Source of the DNA: Clostridia bacterium
Lineage (GTDB): Bacteria; Bacillota; Clostridia; Oscillospirales; Acutalibacteraceae
Length of the DNA: 34,214 bases
Direction: 5' to 3'
Assembly: GCA_017465505.1 (NCBI GenBank)
Contig: JAFTWB010000019.1
Span: forward strand, 1-34,214
Part shown: piece after piece, positions 1-8,371 of the stretch
Layout of the letters: every line of letters starts with the position of its first letter
Position numbering within the stretch: the first letter of the stretch is position 1
Position numbers and translations under genes: made by a program
Notes under the pieces: model-generated
What the model was told of the DNA's origin: nothing
What the model saw: only the letters and a program-made list of their open reading frames with translations
Database searches by the model: none

Positions 1-1392
1 AACCTTCTCAGGAGCTCTGAACCAAAGCATATTTTCCCTTCTTTCTGCTACTGTCTTGATATTTAAGAGGTGCTTAACACCTACGTTTTCACTTACTGAG
101 TTGCCGCCCCAGCTACCGCAACCAAGGGTAAGAGAGGGAGCCAGCTTGAAGTTATAAAGGTCACCGATACCGCCGTGGGATGAAGGAGTATTCAAGAGGA
201 TTCGGCAGGTCTTCATTCTGCTTGCAAACTCACTGAGCTTTTCACGCTCTGTAATCTCGTTGAGGTAAATTGAAGAAGTATGGCCGTAACCACCGTCGGC
301 AACTAACTGCTCAGCCTTTTTGAGAGCATCCTCAAAGCTCACTGCCTTATACATAGCAAGTACGGGGCTAAGCTTTTCGTGAGCAAATTCTTCTGAAAGC
401 TCAACACTCTCAACTTCACCAATAAGGATTTTTGTACCCTCAGGCACTTCTACACCTGCTAAAGCGGCAATCTTAGCGGCAGGCTGACCAACGATTTTTG
501 CATTTAATGCACCGTTGATGATGATGGTCTTTCTTACCTTTTCTGTTTCATCAGCATTTAAGAAGTAGCAACCGCGGGTTGCAAACTCTTCTTTTACTGC
601 GTCATAAATATCTTCCATAACGATAACTGACTGCTCACTTGCACAAATCATACCGTTATCAAAGGTCTTGGAGTGGATAATGGAGTTAACTGCAAGCAAA
701 ATATCAGCAGAGCTGTCGATAATTGCAGGAGTATTACCTGCACCAACGCCAAGAGCAGGCTTACCGCTACTGTAGGCAGCCTTTACCATACCGGGACCAC
801 CAGTAGCTAAAATGATATCAGACTCTTTCATAACTGTGTTTGTCATCTCAAGAGAAGGCACGTCAATCCAGTCGATAATACCCTCGGGAGCACCTGCTTC
901 AACTGCGGCCTCAAGCACAAGCTTTGCGGCAGCTATTGTGCAGTTCTTTGCTCTGGGGTGAGGAGAAATGATGATAGCATTTCTTGTTTTAAGAGCTAAA
1001 AGACATTTGAAAATTGCAGTTGATGTGGGGTTTGTGGTGGGGATAACCGCAGCAATTACACCGATAGGCTCGGCAATCTTAGTAGTACCGAAAGCCTTAT
1101 CCTCTTCAATAACACCGCAGGTCTTTGTGTCTTTATATGCGTTGTAGATATACTCGGCGGCGTAGTTATTCTTGATAACCTTATCTTCAACCACACCCAT
1201 GCCTGTTTCCTCAACAGCCATTTTTGCAAGGGGAATTCTTGCTTTATTTGCGGCACTTGCAGCAGCTAAGAAAATCTTATCCACCTGCTCCTGAGTGTAG
1301 GTAGAAAAAACTGCCTGAGCTTTTCTCACACTTGCCAGTGTAGCTTCTAAAGCCTCAACACTGTCTACTATCTTGTAATTTTTTGTTTCCAT
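1..1392 (-). CDS. adhE: Bifunctional aldehyde-alcohol dehydrogenase, N-terminal (aldehyde) part, cut by window edge
   Basis: The reverse strand reads open from an ATG at 1392 to the window edge, 464 codons. The product matches the CoA-acylating acetaldehyde dehydrogenase half of AdhE, which reduces acetyl-CoA to acetaldehyde with NADH; the missing C-terminal iron-dependent half would reduce acetaldehyde to ethanol. Visible marks are the start-proximal TQEQVDKIF, the coenzyme segment VIPTTNPTSTAIFK (about 117-129), GAGNTPAIID (217-226) and the catalytic cysteine in MICASEQ (Cys250). The reading ends at WFRAPEKV, where the linker between the halves normally begins, so a full bifunctional AdhE is likely but a stand-alone aldehyde dehydrogenase cannot be excluded. 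A strong AGGAGG site precedes the ATG, and a Rex-type operator lies about 73 bases upstream. The ORF list misses this gene because it runs off the edge. Confidence 0.93.
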   Translation of the reverse strand, partial: METKNYKIVDSVEALEATLASVRKAQAVFSTYTQEQVDKIFLAAASAANKARIPLAKMAVEETGMGVVEDKVIKNNYAAEYIYNAYKDTKTCGVIEEDKAFGTTKIAEPIGVIAAVIPTTNPTSTAIFKCLLALKTRNAIIISPHPRAKNCTIAAAKLVLEAAVEAGAPEGIIDWIDVPSLEMTNTVMKESDIILATGGPGMVKAAYSSGKPALGVGAGNTPAIIDSSADILLAVNSIIHSKTFDNGMICASEQSVIVMEDIYDAVKEEFATRGCYFLNADETEKVRKTIIINGALNAKIVGQPAAKIAALAGVEVPEGTKILIGEVESVELSEEFAHEKLSPVLAMYKAVSFEDALKKAEQLVADGGYGHTSSIYLNEITEREKLSEFASRMKTCRILLNTPSSHGGIGDLYNFKLAPSLTLGCGSWGGNSVSENVGVKHLLNIKTVAERRENMLWFRAPEKV

Positions 1393-1464
1393 TTTGTCCT
1401 CCTGTTTTACGAAAAATCATTATGGAATCATATAATTTTTTATAATATACAAAGCTTTTTTGCT

Positions 1465-1482
1465 TTGTTATTATTTTAACAA
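1465..1482 (-). promoter_or_regulatory. Rex (redox-sensing repressor) operator of adhE
   Basis: TTGTTATTATTTTAACAA differs by one base from the Clostridium-type Rex consensus TTGTTAA-N4-TTAACAA. It sits 73 bases upstream of the adhE ATG, next to a -10-like TATATT on the minus strand (1444-1449). Rex releases DNA when NADH/NAD+ is high, and adhE is a classic Rex target. The site is read directly; the regulation is inferred. The rest of the 1393-1743 intergenic stretch is AT-rich and holds the blaI promoter, with nothing else recognised. Confidence 0.8.
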
Positions 1483-1666
1483 ATCCTTTGCTTCAATGCA
1501 ATATCTTTATTAAAATTGGTTATATATACACATTTTAAGCATATCATAAAAGACTTATAATATCAATATTGACTCAATTTTTATAAGAAAATTTATTTTA
1601 ATGCCAATTTTACAGTAAAATACAAGGATTTTTTTGCAATGAAAAGCGACAAATCAATCAAAAGTG

Positions 1667-1695
1667 TTGACAAATTATAAAAATTTATGTAATAT
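1667..1695 (+). promoter_or_regulatory. Sigma-A promoter of the blaI-blaR1 pair
   Basis: TTGACA (1667-1672), a 17-base spacer, then TAATAT (1690-1695), about 50 bases before the blaI start. The AT-rich spacer has weak dyad symmetry (ATTA...TAAT), but no convincing TACA/TGTA BlaI box was seen. Confidence 0.75.
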
Positions 1696-1743
1696 TATAT
1701 TGGATAGAAGTCTAAGCTTTTAAACTACAAGGAGGTCACAATT

Positions 1744-2103
1744 ATGTCAACACCCAAAATTTTCGAAAGCGAGTACAGATTCTGCCTTATTATGTGGGAC
1801 AATGAGCCCATTAAATGTGCAGAAATCGCAAAAATCTGCAAAGATAAGCTCAACTGGTCACGCACAACTACCTACACAGTTATCAAGCGTCTTAAAGAAA
1901 GAGGCGTACTTGAGGTTGAAAACTCCTATGTTCATTCCATTATCTCCAAGGAGCAGGCTCAGAAGTCCGAGCTTGACGAGCTTATGGAGAAGAAATTTGA
2001 AAATTCTATGCCTGCCTTTATAGCCGCGTTCAGCAAAGGCAGAACACTTAAAGCAGAAGAAGCAGAAGCTCTCAAGAGTATGATTGAAAGTGCAGGAAAA
2101 TAA
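1744..2103 (+). CDS. BlaI/MecI-family winged-helix repressor
   Basis: A 119-residue protein with the BlaI/MecI layout: an N-terminal winged-helix DNA-binding domain (about 5-75, with the recognition-helix region SRTTTYTVIKRLKERG) and a C-terminal helical dimerisation segment. Family members repress their own operon until cleaved by the partner BlaR1/MecR1 protease. The ATG has a strong AAGGAGG site 8 bases upstream and a sigma-A promoter in front. The stop codon overlaps the ATG of the downstream M56 peptidase gene by one base, the normal translationally coupled arrangement. No beta-lactamase or PBP2a gene is adjacent, so the target is unknown and need not be antibiotic resistance. Confidence 0.92.
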   Translation: MSTPKIFESEYRFCLIMWDNEPIKCAEIAKICKDKLNWSRTTTYTVIKRLKERGVLEVENSYVHSIISKEQAQKSELDELMEKKFENSMPAFIAAFSKGRTLKAEEAEALKSMIESAGK

Positions 2104-3506
2104 TGACTGACTTTTTCTTGAGCATTTTAAACGTTAGCTTCACCGCAAGTGTGGTAGCTCTGGCGGTTATTGTGCTAAGATTACTTTTCAAAAAAGCCCC
2201 TCGGTGGATTACCTGCCTGTTGTGGGCTTTGGTGGGACTCAGGCTTATGATTCCCTTTTCCTTCGAAAGCAGTTTTTCTCTTATTCCCAGCACAGATTTA
2301 TTTACAAAAAATCAGGTGCACAGTACTGAAGCTATAAAAATTCACACAGGTGCAGGTGCTTTTAACCACACCCTGAACGACGCCATTACCTCTATGCCTC
2401 AGCCCGAAAAGACTGTTGAGCTGATGGATGTTCTCTCTGTTGTGTGGATTTGCGTTTCGGCTCTTGTGCTTATTTACGGAATTGTCAGCTATGCATTGAT
2501 GTACCTGAGGGTAAGCACAGCTATTCCTCTTAAGAAAAACATTTATCAGAGCGAAAAGGTTAAATCTCCATTTGTACTGGGATTTTTCAAGCCTCGTGTT
2601 TACATCCCCTTTAACCTCTCAGGGCGTACTCTTAAGTATGTTCTTGCCCACGAAGAGGCTCACATCAGAAGGAAAGATCATATCACAAAGCCCTTTGCCT
2701 TTCTTCTGCTGAGCTTTCATTGGTTCAATCCTCTTATGTGGATTTCCTACATTCTTCTTTGCAGGGATATTGAGGTTGCCTGTGACGAAAAGGTTATCAG
2801 GGATTTCAGCATTAACAAGCGTAAAAATTACGCCTTTGCCCTACTGAACTGTAAGGTAAACCGCAGTAACATTGCGGTTTGTCCTGTTGCATTCGGCGAG
2901 GTCAATGTTTCAACAAGAATCAAAAACACCCTTTGCTACAAGCGTCCTGCGGTGTGGCTTATTGCCGTGGCTATTGGTATTTCGGTGATTTCTGCCTGCT
3001 GTCTGCTGACAGACCCTAAGCCCGAGAAGCTTCCTGCCGCTGTGCCTGTTATTGAGGCGTTTGTACCCGAAATCCCCACCGAGCCCCAGCAAACTATCCC
3101 CCTGACCCAACCCGTGACTCAGCCTGCAACTACCTTGCCTGCCGAAACAGAGGCAGCTATAACCGAAGCCGAGGAGTATTACGAAGAAGAATACTACGAA
3201 GAAGAATACTACGACCCGTATTATGAAGAGGCTATGGAACAGCTTTTGACCGTTCCTGACCCATTCGAAAAATATATGCAGGAAGAAATGGAGCGAATCA
3301 CAAATTTAAGATACGCCCGCTTAAAGAGTGAAACCAGTAATCACGCTGATTCCTGCCAATGCGGAAGTTGCGACGAGCTCAGAGAAGCAGGTATTAAGCC
3401 CATAGTCTATCTTGACACTTCACAGGTTCAGACAATTCCTGATTTCTCTATGCCGGAGATTGAAACTGAATATTTCGTTATTCCTGAAAACATTACACTA
3501 TTCTAA
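2103..3506 (+). CDS. BlaR1-like M56 membrane metallopeptidase lacking a penicillin-sensor domain
   Basis: A 467-residue membrane protein of the BlaR1/MecR1 (M56) family. Hydrophobic segments lie near residues 5-30, 34-50, 110-135, 195-220 and 275-300. The zinc site is HEEAH (183-187) in HEEAHIRRKDH, with the downstream CDEKVIRDF that usually supplies a further ligand. In BlaR1 the metalloprotease domain cleaves BlaI after ligand binding. Here the extracellular tail after the last membrane segment is only about 165 residues and has no SxxK/SxN/KTG-type penicillin-binding domain. It contains a Pro/Thr-rich linker, a strongly Glu/Tyr-rich tract (about 356-378) and a small Cys-containing motif (CQCGSCDEL). 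The sensed signal is therefore probably not a beta-lactam bound by acylation. It is coupled to the blaI-like gene by a one-base overlap and followed by a good terminator. Confidence 0.88.
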   Translation: MTDFFLSILNVSFTASVVALAVIVLRLLFKKAPRWITCLLWALVGLRLMIPFSFESSFSLIPSTDLFTKNQVHSTEAIKIHTGAGAFNHTLNDAITSMPQPEKTVELMDVLSVVWICVSALVLIYGIVSYALMYLRVSTAIPLKKNIYQSEKVKSPFVLGFFKPRVYIPFNLSGRTLKYVLAHEEAHIRRKDHITKPFAFLLLSFHWFNPLMWISYILLCRDIEVACDEKVIRDFSINKRKNYAFALLNCKVNRSNIAVCPVAFGEVNVSTRIKNTLCYKRPAVWLIAVAIGISVISACCLLTDPKPEKLPAAVPVIEAFVPEIPTEPQQTIPLTQPVTQPATTLPAETEAAITEAEEYYEEEYYEEEYYDPYYEEAMEQLLTVPDPFEKYMQEEMERITNLRYARLKSETSNHADSCQCGSCDELREAGIKPIVYLDTSQVQTIPDFSMPEIETEYFVIPENITLF

Positions 3507-3509
3507 ACC

Positions 3510-3541
3510 AAGAGCAGACGTCTGTCTGCTCTTTTATTTTT
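3510..3541 (+). terminator. Intrinsic terminator after the blaI-blaR1 pair
   Basis: A perfect 10-bp stem (AAGAGCAGAC / GTCTGCTCTT) with loop GTCT, followed by TTATTTTTC. Confidence 0.9.
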
Positions 3542-3543
3542 CC

Positions 3544-3571
3544 TTGATTTTATCCCCAGATTCTGTATAAT
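3544..3571 (+). promoter_or_regulatory. Sigma-A promoter of the rRNA methyltransferase gene
   Basis: TTGATT (3544-3549), 16-base spacer, TATAAT (3566-3571), ending 28 bases before the ATG at 3600. Confidence 0.75.
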
Positions 3572-3599
3572 AATCTCATAACATATAAGCGGTGGTTTT

Positions 3600-4946
3600 A
3601 TGGATAAATTTTTTCACAGGATGAGCTCTCTCCTCTGTCCTGAGGAGCTTGAAATTTTTAAAAAAGAATACGAAAAGCCCTCTCTGGTGGGTGTGCGTGT
3701 CAACACACTTAAGTGCAGTAAGGAAAAGCTTATAAGTCTTATTGAGGCGGTAAAAGAAGACAACACCACGCCTTTTTGTAAAGATGGATTTTACCTTGAA
3801 AACAAGGAAGTTTTCAGCGGAAATCACCCTTTGCACCACGCAGGAGCGGTGTATTTTCAGGAGCCTTCGGCTATGTCGGCGGCTACTTTGCTTGCACCAC
3901 AGAAAGGTGACAAAGTGCTGGACCTTTGTGCCGCTCCCGGCGGTAAATCCACTCAGCTTGCCGCCGCTTTAGATGGCACAGGCTTAATCTGGAGCAATGA
4001 AATTATAAAGAGCCGTGCAAATATCCTTCTTAGTAATTTTGAAAGGTGCGGTATCAGTCAGGGAGTTGTTTCAAACACTGACCCCGAAACCCTTTGCACT
4101 GCTTTGGAAGGGTATTTTGACAAGGTGCTGGTTGACGCACCTTGCAGCGGCGAGGGTATGATTCGCCGTGACCCCAAAGCTCTTACAGAGTGGAGCGTTG
4201 AGCACACAATTTCCTGTGCCTCTCGTCAGCTTAAAATTCTGGAAAGTGCAAAAAAAGCTCTTAAACCGGGGGGTATTATGGTATACTCCACCTGCACCTT
4301 TTCTTATGAGGAAAACGAGGGTGTTATCAAGGCTTTTCTTGAGGCTGACTCTGACTTTGAGCTTATGGAAAGTAAAGAAATCTTCGGCAGAGCAGGACTT
4401 GAAAACATCGGACGCAGGATTTATCCTATGGACGGCGGTGAGGGTCATTTTGCCGTTAAGCTGAGGAAGAAAGAAACCGCCTGTGCTTATGTGAACACTT
4501 CCTCAGCCACTCCCACAAACGAGAAGAAAATCCCTCAGCTGGTGAGAGATTTTCTTGAGGATACATTTATAGACACAAGTCCTTACAAAAAGCTTATGGT
4601 TATTGGCGACAGAGTGTATGCTCTGCCCCAAGTCTGCCCTGATTTAAGCTCTGCCCACGTTATAAGAGCAGGAGTTTTTGTGGGTGTTATTAAGAAAAAT
4701 TACTTCGAGCCTGAACACTCTCTTTTCACCACCGCACATATCAATAATCTTAAACGTATTATTGATTTAAAGCTTGAGGACGAAAGACTGAGAAAGTTTT
4801 TGCGTGGAGAAGAAATAGACATTGATGAAAACATCAAGGGCTACACCGGTGTTGCGGTGGAAGGTATACTCTTAGGCTTTGGCAAAGCAAGCAATATGAA
4901 GCTTAAGAATAAATACCCCAAGGGCTTACGGGTCAGCCACCTGTAA
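3600..4946 (+). CDS. rsmF: RsmB/RsmF-family rRNA cytosine-C5 methyltransferase
   Basis: A 448-residue SAM-dependent RNA m5C methyltransferase, acting on cytosine in 16S rRNA (RsmF type by length and layout). Residues 1-90 form the family N-terminal RNA-binding region. Then come the SAM-binding motif LDLCAAPGGKSTQ, motif IV VDAPCSGEGM (Cys182) and motif VI YSTCTFSYEENEG (Cys232), the two cysteines used for substrate release and covalent attack. The C-terminal 150 residues (from about LVRDF) match the RsmF-type C-terminal accessory domains rather than a bare RsmB. It has its own promoter and is monocistronic between two terminators. The exact target base cannot be told from sequence alone. Confidence 0.93.
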   Translation: MDKFFHRMSSLLCPEELEIFKKEYEKPSLVGVRVNTLKCSKEKLISLIEAVKEDNTTPFCKDGFYLENKEVFSGNHPLHHAGAVYFQEPSAMSAATLLAPQKGDKVLDLCAAPGGKSTQLAAALDGTGLIWSNEIIKSRANILLSNFERCGISQGVVSNTDPETLCTALEGYFDKVLVDAPCSGEGMIRRDPKALTEWSVEHTISCASRQLKILESAKKALKPGGIMVYSTCTFSYEENEGVIKAFLEADSDFELMESKEIFGRAGLENIGRRIYPMDGGEGHFAVKLRKKETACAYVNTSSATPTNEKKIPQLVRDFLEDTFIDTSPYKKLMVIGDRVYALPQVCPDLSSAHVIRAGVFVGVIKKNYFEPEHSLFTTAHINNLKRIIDLKLEDERLRKFLRGEEIDIDENIKGYTGVAVEGILLGFGKASNMKLKNKYPKGLRVSHL

Positions 4947-5001
4947 AACTATTCAGTCGTTAGCCACGACAGGGCAATTCCGCCTTTTACAAAGCTGATT
5001 T

Positions 5002-5033
5002 AACCTCGCCTTTTATTAACGGCGGGGTTTTGT
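5002..5033 (+). terminator. Intrinsic terminator after rsmF
   Basis: Stem AACCTCGCC / GGCGGGGTT (one G-T wobble) with a 10-base AT-rich loop, followed by TTGTG. It lies between two converging genes and could also help end the minus-strand operon. Confidence 0.7.
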
Positions 5034-5044
5034 GTTTCATATAA

Positions 5045-5527
5045 TCAATTCACAAAATCAATTTCAACCTGTCCGACTACCAATTTCAAAACATCACCCT
5101 TGACATCTGTATAGACTTTACTGCAACCGCTATCGCTTTTGCTCTGGAAGAGGTATGTATTTTCATCTTCTTTTGTAGGGGTTGGGTTATTGAGTCTTAT
5201 ACTGTCAAGGGCATTTTTTATGCCCATAACAAAGGAAGAGGATGAAAGATAGTCGCCCTCACTCATAGCATTAAGCCCACGATATCCTATGGTGAGCTCT
5301 TCATCAAAGCTGAAACTAAGCCCCTTAAGCTCATCGGGTGTGGAGATTTCCATATACATCTGCCCCTCTTCAGAATAAATAAGAAGACCCGAAAGGCTCA
5401 TCTCCCCTATTTTGCCAATGAAAGAAGTGTTCAGGTGAAGATTCGCTTTATGAGGAAGCTTTTCGCTACACCCCCAAAAGGGTAAAAGAAAAAGGAACAT
5501 CAACATACACAGTAAGGTTTTCTTCAT
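5045..5527 (-). CDS. Predicted lipoprotein of unknown function
   Basis: A 160-residue protein with a lipoprotein signal: a basic start, a hydrophobic run and a lipobox LPFWGC with Cys20. It would be lipid-anchored to the outer face of the membrane. The mature part is beta-rich and hydrophilic (NLHLNTSFIGKIGEMSLSG), loosely reminiscent of LolA-like lipid-binding folds, but I do not recognise the family. It is the last gene of a three-gene minus operon, starting 25 bases after the nnrD stop with a GGCGG-type binding site. No function is claimed. Confidence 0.75.
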   Translation of the reverse strand: MKKTLLCMLMFLFLLPFWGCSEKLPHKANLHLNTSFIGKIGEMSLSGLLIYSEEGQMYMEISTPDELKGLSFSFDEELTIGYRGLNAMSEGDYLSSSSFVMGIKNALDSIRLNNPTPTKEDENTYLFQSKSDSGCSKVYTDVKGDVLKLVVGQVEIDFVN

Positions 5528-5551
5528 AAAAACCGCCTTTAAAGTGATACA

Positions 5552-6370
5552 TTAACATTCCTTGAAAGCGTCGCTTAAATATTCAATTATATCTGACGCA
5601 ATTACACTTCTTGCCCCAAGATTTTTCTCGGCTATTTCACCGCTGAGGCCGTGGATGTAAGCACCCGACACTGCAGCTTCAAAGGGCTTTATGCCGTTGG
5701 TAAGAAATGCGGTGATAATACCCGTAAGCACATCACCCGAGCCTGCTGTTGCTAAAGCAGAGGAGCCTGTGGGATTTATGTAAGTTCTCTCGCCATCGGT
5801 AATAACCGTGTCCTTGCCCTTCAAGAGAAGGGTCACGCCATACTTTCTTGCAAAATCCTCTGCTGACTTTTCTCTGTTTGCACGGATAAAGTCAATACTC
5901 AGCCCACTGAGGCGAGCAAACTCACCCTCGTGAGGAGTAAGAACAACAGGACAGTTTTTTTCATTCAGTACATCTATATGATGAGATAAAATATTTATGC
6001 CGTCAGCGTCAATAACCAAGGGCTTTTTGCACTCACGCACAAGGCTCAGCAAAGTTTTCTCAGCTTTTTCGCTTTGAGAAGAGCCGCAACCGAAAGCCAC
6101 TGCCTTTGCTTTTTCCAAGTCGATTTCTTCATCATCAAAGGAGTAAACCGCCTCCAAAAGGGATGAGGCACAAATGGGATAAATCCTCTCATCCACCACA
6201 AGGCGGATTATACCTGCTCCGCTTTTAAGGCAGGCCTTGCCGCAAAGCACTGCCGCACCTGCCATTTTATATGAGCCTGCAAAAATCACCCCATAGCCTT
6301 TTGAGTATTTGTTGGCAAGGGGTGAAATTTCACTGAGGTTTTGTCTTACGAAATTTATATCTGTAATCAT
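5552..6370 (-). CDS. nnrD: ADP-dependent NAD(P)H-hydrate dehydratase
   Basis: A 272-residue protein of the YjeF C-terminal (ribokinase-like) family, which repairs hydrated NADH and NADPH by dehydrating the S-epimer with ADP. Diagnostic segments are the nucleotide-binding start YGVIFAGSYKMAGAAVLCG (about 27-45), VIDADGIN, the TPHEGEFARLSG motif and the C-terminal NPTGSSALATAGSGDVLTG catalytic loop with its conserved aspartate. In many bacteria it is fused to the N-terminal NAD(P)HX epimerase domain; here it stands alone and no epimerase gene is visible nearby. Its start codon overlaps the stop of the upstream membrane-protein gene by four bases (ATGA), so translation is coupled. Confidence 0.93.
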   Translation of the reverse strand: MITDINFVRQNLSEISPLANKYSKGYGVIFAGSYKMAGAAVLCGKACLKSGAGIIRLVVDERIYPICASSLLEAVYSFDDEEIDLEKAKAVAFGCGSSQSEKAEKTLLSLVRECKKPLVIDADGINILSHHIDVLNEKNCPVVLTPHEGEFARLSGLSIDFIRANREKSAEDFARKYGVTLLLKGKDTVITDGERTYINPTGSSALATAGSGDVLTGIITAFLTNGIKPFEAAVSGAYIHGLSGEIAEKNLGARSVIASDIIEYLSDAFKEC

Positions 6371-6924
6371 TTTCTGCCGTAGAAAAGCTTTAAGGCGATT
6401 TCGCGGTTAAGGTAAGGACGCATACCCTCCAAAATCTTCTCGTTGGGAACGAAAAGAAGTAAGCACAAACCTCTCTGGGGAAGTCTGAACTCGGCAAAAT
6501 AAATCTCACTTATATCGTGATTACCTGTAAAGTCATATCTTTTTACATATTTGTTGTTGGGTATGTCCTCGTCACTAAGCTTACAAAGCTTTTCGATATG
6601 CTTGATTTCGACCTTAAGCTTTCTTTTGCGGGTTGACTTAGCGGTAACCTTTGCAACAATAAAATCGCTGCCGTAAACGGAATAGTCATACTCAACCTTC
6701 ATAATTCTGGGAATAACCAGCCAGAAGGTGAAAACGCCAAACATTGAAAGCACAAGGGCAAAAAGAGGATAGAAATAATCAAAAGCCCCAACTGCCGCAC
6801 CACGATAGAAAAGTGCCATCAGAAAAACAACGGGCAGTAAAAATGCCAGCACAAGGAGTAAGCACAACACAACGTGCTTTGTTCCTTTCTTTACTTTAAC
6901 CACTTGTTCACAGAAACCTTCCAC
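6367..6924 (-). CDS. Small membrane protein, DUF6106-like
   Basis: About 185 residues with two hydrophobic segments near the N-terminus (roughly 13-38 and 45-70), then a cytoplasmic domain with VEYDYSVYGSDFIVAKV and a KSTRKRKLKVEIKHIEKL stretch. This layout (short EQVVK-type start, two membrane helices, a YDY-basic domain) resembles the DUF6106 proteins common in Clostridia; the assignment is from memory of the pattern and moderate. I place the start at the GTG at 6924, because GGAG lies 8 bases upstream of it; an in-frame GTG at 6933 overlaps that site and is less likely. It is the first gene of an operon with nnrD and a lipoprotein, and has a clear promoter. Function unknown. Confidence 0.72.
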   Translation of the reverse strand: MEGFCEQVVKVKKGTKHVVLCLLLVLAFLLPVVFLMALFYRGAAVGAFDYFYPLFALVLSMFGVFTFWLVIPRIMKVEYDYSVYGSDFIVAKVTAKSTRKRKLKVEIKHIEKLCKLSDEDIPNNKYVKRYDFTGNHDISEIYFAEFRLPQRGLCLLLFVPNEKILEGMRPYLNREIALKLFYGRK

Positions 6925-6956
6925 AAAAATCACTCCGATTCAAAAAATATACATAT

Positions 6957-6985
6957 AATATAACACAATAAAATATTTTTTTCAA
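6957..6985 (-). promoter_or_regulatory. Promoter of the nnrD operon
   Basis: On the minus strand TTGAAA (6985-6980), 17-base spacer, TATATT (6962-6957), about 33 bases before the GTG start. It lies back to back with the pheS T-box promoter. Confidence 0.65.
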
Positions 6986-6992
6986 TAAACTC

Positions 6993-7021
6993 TTGCCAAA
7001 AGTTTCAGGAAATGTTAATAT
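6993..7021 (+). promoter_or_regulatory. Promoter of the pheST T-box transcript
   Basis: TTGCCA (6993-6998), 17-base spacer, TAATAT (7016-7021). It places the transcript start near 7028, just before the T-box stem I region. Confidence 0.7.
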
Positions 7022-7029
7022 ATCATTTG

Positions 7030-7278
7030 AAACCCAACGACGAAGGAAGTAGCAACTCCAAAAGCTCTTGCAAAGAGAGTGTGACCGTGGCTGAAAGTCG
7101 CACCGTGGGCAGGATTTGTGAAGTTCCCTTTTGAGGGGCAGGGCTGAAATTTTCAGTAGGCTCTGACGGAAGACACCGTTACAGGTCAGAGGAGTGTTTG
7201 CTTCTTCAAGCAAGAATCAGGGTGGTACCGCGGATTTATTCGTCCCTGCGATTTTGTCGCAGAGGGCGTTTTTTTATT
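7030..7278 (+). promoter_or_regulatory. T-box riboswitch leader of pheST
   Basis: The leader contains the T-box antiterminator core AGGGTGGTACCGCGG (7219-7233), which pairs with the free CCA end of uncharged tRNA. It is followed by a terminator hairpin (7241-7270, CCTGCGA / TCGCAGAGG type) and a T run. Upstream lies about 190 bases of structured stem I-III sequence. Uncharged tRNA-Phe would stabilise the antiterminator and allow transcription into pheS-pheT. A UUC triplet at 7124-7126 is a candidate Phe specifier codon, but I could not confirm its place in the specifier loop without folding. Confidence 0.93.
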
Positions 7279-7304
7279 TTACGAACATTATCAGGAGGTT
7301 AATG

Positions 7305-8357
7305 ATGAACGAGAAAATCATTGCTTTGCAAAATGAAATCACAGAAAAATTAAATTCGGTCACAGATTTAGCCCAGCTTGACCAGATAAGGGTTGCATAC
7401 CTGGGCAAAAAGGGTAGTATCACAGCTCTCTTAAAAGGTATGAAGGACTTAAGCGTTGAAGAGAAAAAGACCTTTGGCGCAGAGGTTAACGCACTTAAGG
7501 AGCTTGCAACAGAAAAAATCGACGAAAAGCTTACAGAGCTTAAGGAAAAAGAGATTCAGCAAGAAATCGCCTCTATGCCTCTTATTGACGTAACTTCTCC
7601 TGCCTTTACAGACAGAGGCTCTTACCACCCCATCACACTGGTTCAGCGTCAGTGCGAGGCAATCTTCAAGTCTATGGGCTTTACTGTTGAGGATTACCCC
7701 GAGGTTGTAACAGATTATGAGTGCTTTGAGGCTCTTAACATTCCCAAGCACCACCCTGCCCGTGATATGCAGGACACATATTATCTTGACAACGGTCAGC
7801 TTTTAAAGACTCACACCTCTGCCGCTCAGAACGCAATCCTCAAAAAATACGGCAAGAACCTTATGGAGAATGGTGTTCCCATCAAGGCAATCTTCCCCGG
7901 CAGATGTTTCAGAAACGAAGCAACAGACGCTTGTCACGAGAACACCTTCTTCCAGATGGAAGGCATTATGGTTGACAAGGCTATAAATATTTCAAACCTT
8001 ATTTACTTTATGAAGTCTATGCTTTCCGAGGTGTTCCAGAAAGACATCAAGGTTCGTCTTCGTCCCGGCTTCTTCCCCTTTGTTGAACCCGGTTTCGAGC
8101 TTGACATAAGCTGTCTTATCTGCGGCGGCGAGGGTTGTCCCTCCTGCAAGCACTCAGGCTGGCTTGAGCTTTGCCCCTGCGGTATGATTCACCCCAACGT
8201 TCTTTCTGAGGGCGGTATCGACCCCGAGGAGTACATCGGCTTTGCTTTCGGTCTTGGTCTTACAAGACTTGCTATGATGAAGTACGGCGTTAAGGACATC
8301 CGTAACCTTAACAGCGGCAGCCTTAAGGCACTGAGTCAGTTCACTGACGACGAATAA
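7305..8357 (+). CDS. pheS: Phenylalanyl-tRNA synthetase alpha subunit
   Basis: A 350-residue class II synthetase alpha subunit; with PheT it forms the (alpha-beta)2 enzyme that charges tRNA-Phe. The N-terminal coiled coil (1-85) is followed by the catalytic domain with GRCFRNEATDACHENTFFQMEG (motif 2), VRLRPGFFPFVEPGFELDI, a Cys-rich insert (CLICGGEGCPSCK) usual in Clostridia, and motif 3 FAFGLGLTRLAMM near the end. An open frame extends upstream to 7194 through the T-box terminator; the real start is the ATG at 7305, 6 bases after AGGAGG (an adjacent ATG at 7302 is too close). It forms an operon with pheT. Confidence 0.97.
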   Translation: MNEKIIALQNEITEKLNSVTDLAQLDQIRVAYLGKKGSITALLKGMKDLSVEEKKTFGAEVNALKELATEKIDEKLTELKEKEIQQEIASMPLIDVTSPAFTDRGSYHPITLVQRQCEAIFKSMGFTVEDYPEVVTDYECFEALNIPKHHPARDMQDTYYLDNGQLLKTHTSAAQNAILKKYGKNLMENGVPIKAIFPGRCFRNEATDACHENTFFQMEGIMVDKAINISNLIYFMKSMLSEVFQKDIKVRLRPGFFPFVEPGFELDISCLICGGEGCPSCKHSGWLELCPCGMIHPNVLSEGGIDPEEYIGFAFGLGLTRLAMMKYGVKDIRNLNSGSLKALSQFTDDE

Positions 8358-8371
8358 GGAGGTTTCAGACT

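Noticed and set aside
1744-3506. Beta-lactam resistance locus
   Set aside because: There is no beta-lactamase or PBP gene, and the BlaR1-like protein has no penicillin-binding domain.
7194-7304. Upstream extension of pheS
   Set aside because: The extension reads through the T-box core and terminator; the proper binding site and start are at 7293-7305.
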